Below the pieces are notes generated by a model, which saw only the letters and a list, made by a program, of their open reading frames with translations, was not told where the DNA came from and searched no databases. Below, piece by piece: positions 6,842-14,446 of a stretch of 25,524 nt of DNA. Each line of letters starts with the position of its first letter. Position 1 is the stretch's first letter. The position numbers and the translations under genes were made by a program. This DNA comes from an uncultured Bacillaceae bacterium (GTDB taxonomy: Bacteria > Bacillota > Bacilli > Bacillales > Caldibacillaceae): NCBI GenBank assembly GCA_937983015.1, contig CALKAK010000115.1, forward strand, positions 1-25,524, read 5' to 3'.

Positions 6842-8700
6842 GCGGACACCTTCTTTAAAAGTAATATTTCACTATTCTTCAAAGCTCGATTGTGTCGGGT
6901 GATCCCGTAATCACCAAAATTGTCTCCTTTCGCTTCTTTATAAATCGTCCATAGACTCCAAATATAATCCTGGAAGACTTTATGCATTAACATCCTCATA
7001 CGAATTTGTTCACTGATTCCTTCCGGATAATATAGGGATAAAAACAACTCTTCTTCCCGCTCGCTTAAGGAACTCTCCAGCGAGTATGCGGCAAGATCCC
7101 ATACGGGGTCATTTAAGCCTGCATATTCCCAATCGATAAGGTAGATTTTGTCATCGCCGCTTTTCACCCAATTATCGGGGAGGGGATCGTTATGGCACGG
7201 TACTTGTGGAACCTGCATGGCATCATACATCGCCTTGATTTTCGCCACCCGTTCCTGCAATTTAGCGAATTTAGGGTAGTAGTGACCCCCGGTCCTTTCG
7301 GCAAGACCTTCATAAAGGCGGATCATTGCCCCAATATCGAAACGATTTTCCATTTTGACATTGGAATTGTGAAGTTTTTTCAAAACCTGGACAACAAGCC
7401 GCATATTGCTTTCCCAGCGCGCCATCTTCGGCGTCAAAGTTTTGGCATCGGGAATCATCTCCGATATTTTTACCCCGTTTCGTTCGTTAAAGTAGACGAT
7501 CTTCGCATCAATACCGAGCTTCGTGATGGCCCGCAAATTTTTACCTTCGTTCTCCCGATCGATCATGTCTTCCGTCCCCGCTCCAGGGATCCGCATCACG
7601 TATTCTCTACCATCCGTTAAGCGCAACCGATAATTTTTATTCGTCATTCCCCCGAGAGGCGCGATATTTGCGATCGATTGTGGTTCGATCTTCAGCGCCT
7701 CAGTAGCGATTTCTTTTAATTGATCGACAAAATATTTTTCTTCCTTCCGCTTCAGGCGGGGATAAATCGTATTGAGGATGTGAAGATAATGTTCTTTCGA
7801 ATCGATATCGGACCAAATCAGATCATTAATTTTCAAATAACCAATATGGTATTGACGTGATACATCGAGTAATAGATATTCATAATTCACAAAAGGATTT
7901 TGGTTTTCCTGGAATTCATCGAGCATCAATCGGTAGACGTCATTTGAGATTTTACTGATTCCAACGAACTCCCCGTCGATTCGATTCAGTTGATGAATAT
8001 CTTTGGAGATCTTGAAAATGTATTGATTTCTTAATTCGACGTACGCTTCATTCCCTTGACCGCTTTCATTTGCGATCAACATACAATCCCGCTCTTCGTG
8101 ATGAATCAACTCGGAAAGCGCTTGTTCTTCGATCAAAACATCATGTTCAAGTAATAAAAAGTCGCCACTGATCTCATCTTTTGCACATGCCAAAGATGCC
8201 ATCGATCCGGTCCACTGATAGCGAGGGTTTTCTACGAAGACAACCCCGTTCGTATTTTCCAACTGATAGAACGATTCTTTTTTATACCCCACAACGATAA
8301 TAATCTTCTCGATTCCGTATTTCTTCAATAGTTCAATATTCCGCTGAAGAAGGGTTTTTCCGTCAATGGGTAATAAACTGACCGGAAAATTGAAATCCTT
8401 ATTTTCCCCAGCGGCAAGGATGACAGCCTCTTTCACGCGTTTCTTTTCACCGCGATGGAGATCAACTTTTTTATCCTGGTAGGCGGCAATCCGGTTTTTT
8501 AAATAGAGCACTCCATCTTTGGAAAGGTAATACTTGGAACTACGTCCGCTCTTCTTTATCTCGATCAAGCCGCGCTCCTGTAAATCGCGTATAAGATAAT
8601 TCACTTTTCCAGTCGAAATATTACAAAGTTTACCAATTTCTTTTTGGTTTATATCGGGGCGTTCGTTTATAGTGGCAAGGATTTTCAACTCGTCGGACAT
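6838..8700 (-). CDS. licA: Winged-helix / nucleotidyltransferase-like / LicA choline kinase fusion
   Basis: A 620-residue three-part protein. Residues 1-75 are a winged-helix DNA-binding domain (NQKEIGKLCNISTGKVNYLI, then a basic wing GRSSKYYL). Residues 90-310 have a nucleotidyltransferase fold similar to LicC (EAVILAAGEN, TGSMASLACA, FLLLEHDVLI, WSDIDSKEHYL), but the GxGxR and PK signatures are absent. Residues 325-620 are a choline/ethanolamine kinase of the LicA type: HNDPLPDN (503-510, catalytic Asp505 and Asn510), IDWEYAG (522-528, metal-binding Asp523) and DPVWDLA. The kinase should make phosphocholine for LicC. Fused LicCA proteins are known (for example in Treponema denticola), but here a separate LicC is also encoded. 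ATG at 8700 has AAGGAGGG upstream. It is first in the licA-licB-licC run. The helix-turn-helix domain might regulate the operon; that is inference. Confidence 0.9.
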   Translation of the reverse strand: MSDELKILATINERPDINQKEIGKLCNISTGKVNYLIRDLQERGLIEIKKSGRSSKYYLSKDGVLYLKNRIAAYQDKKVDLHRGEKKRVKEAVILAAGENKDFNFPVSLLPIDGKTLLQRNIELLKKYGIEKIIIVVGYKKESFYQLENTNGVVFVENPRYQWTGSMASLACAKDEISGDFLLLEHDVLIEEQALSELIHHEERDCMLIANESGQGNEAYVELRNQYIFKISKDIHQLNRIDGEFVGISKISNDVYRLMLDEFQENQNPFVNYEYLLLDVSRQYHIGYLKINDLIWSDIDSKEHYLHILNTIYPRLKRKEEKYFVDQLKEIATEALKIEPQSIANIAPLGGMTNKNYRLRLTDGREYVMRIPGAGTEDMIDRENEGKNLRAITKLGIDAKIVYFNERNGVKISEMIPDAKTLTPKMARWESNMRLVVQVLKKLHNSNVKMENRFDIGAMIRLYEGLAERTGGHYYPKFAKLQERVAKIKAMYDAMQVPQVPCHNDPLPDNWVKSGDDKIYLIDWEYAGLNDPVWDLAAYSLESSLSEREEELFLSLYYPEGISEQIRMRMLMHKVFQDYIWSLWTIYKEAKGDNFGDYGITRHNRALKNSEILLLKKVSA

Positions 8701-8826
8701 TGAATCCCTCCTTTTTTGCTACATTTTATCTATTGGTGTCAGGAATAAAGAGCATAACAGGGGATTTTCAGTCGAGGAAGACTAAAGAAGTAGAAAGGGG
8801 AATATATTCATTTTTTGAACACTTAT

Positions 8827-8855
8827 ATTTTAACACAAAGTGAAATTTTTGCAAA
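8827..8855 (-). promoter_or_regulatory. Promoter of licA-licB-licC
   Basis: Minus-strand -35 TTTGCA (8855-8850), a 17-base spacer and -10 TAAAAT (8832-8827) lie just past the licD terminator and about 125 bases upstream of the licA start. The leader is A-rich. This makes licA-B-C a unit separate from licD. Confidence 0.5.
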
Positions 8856-8871
8856 TTCTACTATTTTCTAT

Positions 8872-8895
8872 AAAAAAACCTGCCATATGGCAGGT
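8872..8895 (-). terminator. Terminator after licD
   Basis: The self-complementary ACCTGCCATATGGCAGGT (about a 7-bp stem with a minimal loop) is followed on the minus strand by seven T, about 30 bases after the licD stop. Confidence 0.85.
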
Positions 8896-8926
8896 ATTGG
8901 AAAAATTATAATCAAATATTGAATAA

Positions 8927-9772
8927 TTAAGAGGTTAATTTCATTTCGGTAAATACGTGTTTAAACACCCGATCTTCTTCGGGTGGAAGCTCCATGTAAT
9001 GATCACCATAAACTTTACGTAAGTAAAGGTCGCGATTTTTTATTGCCATGAACGAATGTCCTTCAAAATCTATTTCCTCTAATTCATAAAATAAATGGAT
9101 CGGCATGATCATAGAGTCCTTAAGTTTCCGTGCATAGAGGATCGAGTTATCCGCATAAGTGTATTCATAATTTGAACGGTTATTGTACTTTGCTTTGACA
9201 GCCGTTTCCCAGCGATTTAACCGTTGATTACCGAGAATTAAGGCTAGCGGGTATAGTAATGAGGCCATAATTCTTTGAACAGCGGGTGTTCCCGGTTGAC
9301 GGTATTTTAAGGTTAAGGACTTTCGCGTGAAATAAGAGAAGGCGAGTAACTGACGGTCGATAAAACGGAGGAAGCGTGAACGAGGGATACGGTCGATTGG
9401 AAAAATATCGATGAATACACATTTTTTCATATCCACATTAGATGTGACATATTCTACTAGTGTTGTCCGCGTATCTATTAATTTTATAAAATTATGGGGA
9501 TAGTTCGGATCTGTTTCATAATGCTGGATAAATAAGTGATCTGGCAAATATTTCTGTCCCTGGTGTAAGAATATTTCGTAATCTTCCCGGAGCATGGCGA
9601 CATCGATATCGTCGTCCCACGGTATAAACCCGCCATGGCGAACCGCACCAAGTAAGGTACCTCCGGACAATGTATATTTGAGCCCCATTTTACGACAAGC
9701 GCTATCGAATTCAATCAAAATATTGAGCATCGTCTCCTGTAACTGGCGAATATTCTCTTTCGTAACGGGCAT
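8927..9772 (-). CDS. licD: LicD-family phosphocholine transferase
   Basis: A 281-residue LicD-family enzyme, expected to transfer phosphocholine from CDP-choline to a sugar of a surface glycan (teichoic acid in pneumococcus). The family signature is complete at residues 35-60: LSGGTLLGAVRHGG followed by FIPWDDDIDVAM, whose acidic DDDID cluster binds metal. Further conserved parts are VFIDIFPIDRIP (near 140) and the C-terminal FEGHSFMAIKNRDLYLRKVYG. No signal peptide or membrane segment is seen, as expected for a cytoplasmic-face enzyme. ATG at 9772 lies behind AAAGGAG. It precedes the other lic genes but has its own terminator, and its upstream region carries two tandem duplications. The acceptor glycan cannot be told from this window; family members can also transfer other phospho-groups. 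Confidence 0.92.
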   Translation of the reverse strand: MPVTKENIRQLQETMLNILIEFDSACRKMGLKYTLSGGTLLGAVRHGGFIPWDDDIDVAMLREDYEIFLHQGQKYLPDHLFIQHYETDPNYPHNFIKLIDTRTTLVEYVTSNVDMKKCVFIDIFPIDRIPRSRFLRFIDRQLLAFSYFTRKSLTLKYRQPGTPAVQRIMASLLYPLALILGNQRLNRWETAVKAKYNNRSNYEYTYADNSILYARKLKDSMIMPIHLFYELEEIDFEGHSFMAIKNRDLYLRKVYGDHYMELPPEEDRVFKHVFTEMKLTS

Positions 9773-9856
9773 AGCATCGCTCCTTTCTCATAATCTTTTA
9801 CAATTATTAATATATCATAATTTTGTAGATTTCCATGTGGACTCGGTATAACTGAT

Positions 9857-9886
9857 TCTTTACATATATAATCTTTACATATATAA
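9857..9886. repeat. Tandem 15-bp duplication upstream of licD
   Basis: TCTTTACATATATAA occurs twice with no gap (9857-9871 and 9872-9886), identical in all 15 bases, 85-115 bases upstream of the licD start. It could be a doubled operator or a recent slippage duplication. Confidence 0.9.
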
Positions 9887-9890
9887 CATG

Positions 9891-9914
9891 AAGGAAAAGA
9901 ATAAGGAAAAGAAT
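9891..9914. repeat. Tandem 12-bp duplication upstream of licD
   Basis: AAGGAAAAGAAT occurs twice with no gap (9891-9902 and 9903-9914), four bases after the 15-bp duplication. It is part of the same licD upstream region, between the terminator of the cta side and licD. Confidence 0.9.
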
Positions 9915-9962
9915 AGAAACCATACGAAATTTACAGAAATGACTATTACAGCTACAACCAAA

Positions 9963-10006
9963 AGAAAAACGGCCATAGCTCTGTTTGCTAACAGGCATAT
10001 AGCCGT
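9963..10006 (-). terminator. Terminator after the DUF420 gene
   Basis: On the minus strand ACGGCTATA pairs with TATGGCCGT (one G-U), enclosing a second short stem CTGTT/AACAG, and is followed by TTTTTC. It lies about 40 bases after the DUF420 gene and insulates the cta genes from licD. Confidence 0.75.
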
Positions 10007-10048
10007 AAATAAATAGAATCCAGGAATGAGTGGTTTTGCGAAATATCT

Positions 10049-10513
10049 TTAAAAATTAAAAATCGCTTTTAATAACGAGGTGGTTTCCCCACCGGGATAA
10101 AGAACATAAAGGAAAATATATACCGCTACACCGGTGAGCGCGGTGAACAACCAGACTGTACTTGCTAAGGGTCCCACTTTTTTGTGCTGTTTGAGACGGT
10201 TTTTCAATCCAGAACGGATCTGCATGATCCCGAAAACGGCACCGAATGTCGCAAGAATGATGTGGAAGACGAGAAAGATCGTGTAATAAATTTTCAAATG
10301 CTCCGGCCCACCAAAGGCGGTATTCCCGATAAAAAGCGTCCTTGTCAAGTAAAACAAGAAAAAGAGAAGAGCAAATCCGGCAGCGCCTAGCATGAATTTC
10401 TTGTGACGCTCCACATCACCTTTCTTAATATAACGCCAGCCCCCTGCTAGAAGAATCGCACTGATAATGATACATAGTGTACTGATCGTTGGCAAGATCG
10501 CTAACTGTTTCAA
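10049..10513 (-). CDS. ctaM: DUF420 membrane protein, CtaM-like oxidase assembly factor
   Basis: A 154-residue integral membrane protein with four or five hydrophobic segments. It belongs to the DUF420 family, which includes B. subtilis YozB and Staphylococcus aureus CtaM; CtaM is required for activity of the aa3-type quinol oxidase there. Conserved histidines sit at membrane edges (VERHKKFML near residue 37, VFHIILATFG near 88, KQHKKVGPLA near 115), typical of heme- or metal-handling membrane proteins. The start is TTG at 10513, with GGAGGAG seven bases upstream. It is 29 bases after ctaG and is read with it. Its place directly beside ctaG supports a job in cytochrome oxidase maturation. Confidence 0.85.
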   Translation of the reverse strand: MKQLAILPTISTLCIIISAILLAGGWRYIKKGDVERHKKFMLGAAGFALLFFLFYLTRTLFIGNTAFGGPEHLKIYYTIFLVFHIILATFGAVFGIMQIRSGLKNRLKQHKKVGPLASTVWLFTALTGVAVYIFLYVLYPGGETTSLLKAIFNF

Positions 10514-10542
10514 GGTATCTCCTCCAAACTACCTATGCTGCT

Positions 10543-11412
10543 TTATGTTGGTAATTTCCTCTCCTGTTCTTGACGGAACCATGCTTTGATCGAACGATAC
10601 AGGACGGTAAGGTAAATGAACTCTTGCATCAGTTTCATCGCAACACCCCCCGCCTGCTGGTCCACATGGGCCGGGAGTAGATTAAACAATTCCGGTCCGC
10701 CCAAATTTAAATGGGCCAGTGTTCCAACGGGTACACATAAAGTTAATGACTGGAGCCAGAGTTCCGCGTTTGTATAAGTTTCATAGAACGCCTCGGGACT
10801 GAAGATAATAAGGGCACAAGCTGGAGTAATCAAAACACTATCCGCCACTAAATAAAGGGCTTTCTGCAATCCGGAAAGCTGTTTTTTCTCCACCGTATTG
10901 ATGAGGGGCCACCACATGAAGAAGGCGGCGATAAATAATAATAAGGTGAACCCGGTATGATAGAAAAAGTCCGTCTTCATAAAATCGAAGATAAACGGAA
11001 TATGATAAAAACTAAACATGCCGTTAAAGAATAACAATGCAACTACCGGTCTTGTGAAGAAGCGGAACAGCCCCCGGATGAAGCGAAAGGAAAGGAGACG
11101 TTCCCACATCCAGTCCGGTACGAAAGCGATTAATAAAGGAGGGATAATCAAGTTTAAAATTGCCATCTGAATCATGTGGAAGGTGAACATGAGATGGCCG
11201 AGCAGATCAACCGGTGAACCCTTAACGATATAAAGAAGGACCATGACGAATAAAAAGCCGACCCCTTCTCTAACCGAAAGCGGCTCTTTACCCGGAAATA
11301 ATGAGCGTTTTTTTATCGCCAGATAAAAAAACAAATACGAAATTAGAGCAACGAAAAGTAAAAAATACGGACTCCAGAGCGCGACAAAACCGAATTGACG
11401 TAAATTCAGCAT
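10543..11412 (-). CDS. ctaG: Cytochrome c oxidase assembly factor CtaG
   Basis: A 289-residue protein with about seven membrane segments, of the caa3-type CtaG family, needed to form active cytochrome caa3 oxidase in B. subtilis and implicated in copper delivery to the CuB centre. It shows the family pattern of histidines and Met/Trp at helix ends: GHLMFTFHMIQM (residues 72-83), FYHIPF, FMWWPLINTVEKKQLSGLQK, and ALIIFSPEAFYETY, with AHVDQQAGG near the end. ATG at 11412 has GGAG eight bases upstream. Unlike ctaC-F it sits beyond a strong terminator and has its own promoter, so it can be expressed with the DUF420 gene separately from the oxidase subunits. Confidence 0.93.
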   Translation of the reverse strand: MLNLRQFGFVALWSPYFLLFVALISYLFFYLAIKKRSLFPGKEPLSVREGVGFLFVMVLLYIVKGSPVDLLGHLMFTFHMIQMAILNLIIPPLLIAFVPDWMWERLLSFRFIRGLFRFFTRPVVALLFFNGMFSFYHIPFIFDFMKTDFFYHTGFTLLLFIAAFFMWWPLINTVEKKQLSGLQKALYLVADSVLITPACALIIFSPEAFYETYTNAELWLQSLTLCVPVGTLAHLNLGGPELFNLLPAHVDQQAGGVAMKLMQEFIYLTVLYRSIKAWFRQEQERKLPT

Positions 11413-11443
11413 GGTTCACACTCCATCCCCTAACTCTCATTCA

Positions 11444-11472
11444 ATTATACAACCGATCTCCCAGTGGGGCAA
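11444..11472 (-). promoter_or_regulatory. Promoter of ctaG and the DUF420 gene
   Basis: Minus-strand -35 TTGCCC (11472-11467), a 17-base spacer and a perfect -10 TATAAT (11449-11444), 32 bases upstream of the ctaG start and downstream of the ctaF terminator. It is one of the best sigma-A-type matches in the window. Confidence 0.7.
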
Positions 11473-11541
11473 AAATTACGAAAATGGTCTTTTATTAAAA
11501 ATTCCTGCAGAAAAACGAATGTCATTCTGTAATTAGAGAGT

Positions 11542-11570
11542 AAAAACCCGGACAAGAACGCCCGGGTTTT
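11542..11570 (-). terminator. Terminator after ctaF
   Basis: On the minus strand AAAACCCGGG pairs with the matching CCGGGTTTT around an 8-10 base loop, followed by more T. It lies only six bases after the ctaF stop and closes the ctaB/C-F unit. Confidence 0.88.
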
Positions 11571-11575
11571 GTGAC

Positions 11576-11890
11576 TTACCACCATATGATCGTAAGAAAT
11601 GCGATGATCATCAAAACTGCTGTGAATAGGCCGGAGTACATGAAGCCCATGACAACTCCATGGCCTTCTTCTTTCGCATGCATGAAATAGTAAAACTGAA
11701 AGAGCACCTGGATAACAGCAAGTAAGAGTAAAAACGGTATCACAAATTGGGCTGGAAAACCAACACCAACCGCGATAAAGGAAATCACGGTTAAAAAGGC
11801 CATTAAGCCAAAGGAGATGAATTGGCTCCGCATCTCTTCACGGCTCTTCTTGAAGCGAAATTCGATCTCCCTTTGCGAATATTTCTCCAT
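11576..11890 (-). CDS. ctaF: Cytochrome caa3 oxidase subunit IV (CtaF)
   Basis: A 104-residue small subunit of the cytochrome c oxidase with three membrane segments (about residues 25-45, 48-70 and 80-103). It has the subunit IVB pattern: a polar start with FKKSREEMRSQFISFGLMAF, then FQFYYFMHAKEEGHG before the last helix. The subunit helps stabilise the oxidase, particularly around CuB, in related enzymes. It starts three bases after ctaE ends and is last in the ctaC-D-E-F run, directly before a strong terminator. Confidence 0.93.
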   Translation of the reverse strand: MEKYSQREIEFRFKKSREEMRSQFISFGLMAFLTVISFIAVGVGFPAQFVIPFLLLLAVIQVLFQFYYFMHAKEEGHGVVMGFMYSGLFTAVLMIIAFLTIIWW

Positions 11891-11893
11891 TCC

Positions 11894-12529
11894 TTACACC
11901 ATCCCCATCAAGTAAACTACCGAAAAGATGAATACCCATACGACATCGATAAAATGCCAATAAAGGCTTGCCATATAATATTTGGGCGCGTTATATAAAT
12001 TCAAACCCCGTTTGGCGTTGCGAATCAAAAGGGCCGTGATCCAGCCGAGACCGAAAGCCACGTGCGCACCATGGGTGCCAACGAGGAAATAATACGCCGA
12101 ACCGAAAGCAGAACTGCGGAACGTATGACCGTAATCCGTGACATAATGATAAAATTCATAGATTTCCAAACATAAAAAGGTTAAACCAAGTAAAACCGTG
12201 ATCGCAAACCACAACTGTGTCCCTTTAAAATTGAAGTTGCGCATATGATGGATCGCGTACACACTCGTTAAAGAACTGGTCAGAAGCACCGCTGTCATCA
12301 CAAAAACGAGGGGGAGGCTGTAAAGATCCTGGGTTAAAGGATGACTGCTATCCGGAACCCGGTTTTTTAACGCAAGATATGTGGCGAATAAAGTTGCGAA
12401 AAGTACCGTCTCTCCCCCAAGAAACAGCCAGAGGCCGACGAGTTTGTTCCTACCCTCCTGGGTTGCGATCTCTGGTCGCTCTGGCCAGTTATGGATGGTA
12501 AATTTCCCTGTCAGATCAATGTGACTCAT
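11894..12529 (-). CDS. ctaE: Cytochrome caa3 oxidase subunit III (CtaE)
   Basis: A 211-residue subunit III with five membrane segments, the usual form for Bacillus caa3 oxidases. It supports subunit I and proton uptake. Visible family motifs are KLVGLWLFLGGETVLFATLF near the N-terminus, FYHYVTDYGHTF, YYFLVGTHGAHVAFGLGW and the C-terminal YWHFIDVVWVFIFSVVYLMG. ATG at 12529 overlaps the ctaD stop by four bases (ATGA), so translation of the two is coupled, and ctaF follows after three bases. Confidence 0.96.
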   Translation of the reverse strand: MSHIDLTGKFTIHNWPERPEIATQEGRNKLVGLWLFLGGETVLFATLFATYLALKNRVPDSSHPLTQDLYSLPLVFVMTAVLLTSSLTSVYAIHHMRNFNFKGTQLWFAITVLLGLTFLCLEIYEFYHYVTDYGHTFRSSAFGSAYYFLVGTHGAHVAFGLGWITALLIRNAKRGLNLYNAPKYYMASLYWHFIDVVWVFIFSVVYLMGMV

Positions 12530-14421
12530 ATGGCTTTTCCTCCCCGTTCAACATCGTCCTCGAGCTCTTCTTTCCGGATATAGTAGCCGAGATCGTCCCT
12601 TAACGAGCGCACGAGCATGGACCCGAACATCAGCGCAAGTCCCAGAACCAAGACGACTACCCCCCAAGGGCTACCATCGCCTACAATATTGGAAGGTACA
12701 TACATCGCGCCGAAACCGGCGATAAACAGGCCGAGCGAGATAAAGATCGGAATGATGGAACCATTGGGCATATGGATATCCTGTAATGGTTCGGATGGCG
12801 GTAATTCTTTGTTGCCTTTCATCTTTTCATACCACCAGGCATCGTAATCCCGTACTAGTGGAATTTGCTTAAAGTTATATACCGGTGGTGGTGAAGAAAT
12901 CGCCCAGTCCATCGTCCGGCCATCGCCCCAGGGATCGTTGACCGTAACCTTTTTCCCTTTGACAGTAGTAAGGACAATATTCACAACGAGAATGACTGCA
13001 CCGATCGCCATGAAAAAGGCACCGAGCGAACTGATAAAGTTACCCAGGTCAAGTCCCTGACCGCCGAGGAACGTATAGACACGACGCGGCATTCCCCACA
13101 GGCCTAGGAAATGCTGGATAAAGAATGTCATATGGAAACCGACGAAGAAAAAGACGAATGTCCAGTAACCAAGCCTTTCATTCAGCATTCTACCGAACAT
13201 TTTCGGCCAGTAGAAATGAGTTGCCGCCAGTAAGGCGAAAACGACGCCACCGACGATGGTATAATGGAAGTGCGCTACGATAAAGTACGTATCATGCAAT
13301 TGATAGTCTAGCGGCGCAACAGCTTGCATGATCCCGGTCACGCCACCGATGACAAAACTTGGAATAAAGCCAAGTGCATATAACATCGGCACGGTAATTT
13401 TTAAGGAGCCACCCCACATGGTGAACAGCCAGTTGAAAATCTTGATTCCGGTCGGTACCGCGATCGCCATTGTGGCGACGGCAAAAAGTGCGTTAGCGAC
13501 ATTGCCGAGACCGACGGTGAACATATGGTGTGCCCATACCATGAACCCTAAAAAGCCGATTAAGAATGTGGCGAATACCATGGAAGAATAACCAAACAAG
13601 CGTTTGCGCGAGAAGGTGGGAATGATTTCCGAAAACAATCCGAAAGCCGGCAAAATCAAGATGTAAACTTCCGGATGACCGAAAATCCAGAACAAGTGCT
13701 CCCAGATGATCGTATTTCCGCCCATAGAAACATTGAAGAATTGCGAACCGAATAAACGATCGAACATCAACAAGAAAATGCTAATGGTCAAAGGCGGAAA
13801 GGCGAACAGGATCAAACCAGATGCGACGAAGGTGGTCCAGGTAAACATCGGCATTCTCATAAAACTCATACCAGGCGCCCGCATCGTGACGATCGTCGCG
13901 ATAAAGTTTATCCCCGACATCAACGTTCCGAAACCGGCTATTTGCAGACCGATCAAGTAAAAGTCGATTCCGTGACCACTTGAGTCCATCGATAACGAAG
14001 CATAGGAAGTCCAACCGGCATCCGGCACCTGACCGAAGAACCAGGACAGGTTTAAAAAGATTCCCCCGAAGAAGAATAACCAGAATCCGAGTGCGTTTAA
14101 AAACGGAAAAGCGACGTCCCTGGCTCCGATCTGTAAAGGCACGACCGCGTTCATAAAAGCGAATAATAGCGGTGTTGCGGCAAGAAAGATCATCGTGGTG
14201 CCATGCATGGTAAACATCTCATTAAACGTTTGCGCTGCTAAAAAATCATTTTCCGCTTTCATCAATTGGATCCGAATTAGCAGGGCCTCGATTCCACCGA
14301 GGACGAAGAAAAAGCCTCCCCCGATAAAGTACAGATGGGCGATCTTCTTATGGTCTGTCGTTGTTAGATACTCCCAGACCGTGCCCCAGAACCCTTTTTT
14401 CGCGGTAACCGCATTCATCAA
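12526..14421 (-). CDS. ctaD: Cytochrome caa3 oxidase subunit I (CtaD)
   Basis: A 631-residue catalytic subunit of cytochrome c oxidase, reducing oxygen to water and pumping protons. Ligands are all visible: His73 (TMHG) and His386 for heme a, His384 for heme a3, and His249, His298 and His299 for CuB, with Tyr253 in GHPEVY as the cross-linked tyrosine. Glu251 in the same motif marks the A1-type D-channel. Two extra hydrophobic segments at the C-terminus (after residue 550) are usual for Bacillus CtaD. The start is uncertain: TTG at 14421 lies nine bases after GGGGGAG, and ATG at 14418 is the next codon. It lies 25 bases after ctaC and overlaps ctaE by four. Confidence 0.97.
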   Translation of the reverse strand: MMNAVTAKKGFWGTVWEYLTTTDHKKIAHLYFIGGGFFFVLGGIEALLIRIQLMKAENDFLAAQTFNEMFTMHGTTMIFLAATPLLFAFMNAVVPLQIGARDVAFPFLNALGFWLFFFGGIFLNLSWFFGQVPDAGWTSYASLSMDSSGHGIDFYLIGLQIAGFGTLMSGINFIATIVTMRAPGMSFMRMPMFTWTTFVASGLILFAFPPLTISIFLLMFDRLFGSQFFNVSMGGNTIIWEHLFWIFGHPEVYILILPAFGLFSEIIPTFSRKRLFGYSSMVFATFLIGFLGFMVWAHHMFTVGLGNVANALFAVATMAIAVPTGIKIFNWLFTMWGGSLKITVPMLYALGFIPSFVIGGVTGIMQAVAPLDYQLHDTYFIVAHFHYTIVGGVVFALLAATHFYWPKMFGRMLNERLGYWTFVFFFVGFHMTFFIQHFLGLWGMPRRVYTFLGGQGLDLGNFISSLGAFFMAIGAVILVVNIVLTTVKGKKVTVNDPWGDGRTMDWAISSPPPVYNFKQIPLVRDYDAWWYEKMKGNKELPPSEPLQDIHMPNGSIIPIFISLGLFIAGFGAMYVPSNIVGDGSPWGVVVLVLGLALMFGSMLVRSLRDDLGYYIRKEELEDDVERGGKAI

Positions 14422-14446
14422 TTTGAATCACTCCCCCTTATCCCCT

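Noticed and set aside
7192..7620. Plus-strand open frame of 142 codons
   Set aside because: It lies wholly inside the kinase domain of the licA fusion on the opposite strand, which has clear catalytic motifs; its composition (many His and Phe) is typical of antisense reading.
5152..9772. Search for integrase, transposase, terminal inverted repeats or a CRISPR array around the lic block
   Set aside because: None is visible; the block is bordered only by ordinary terminators, so no mobile element is claimed.
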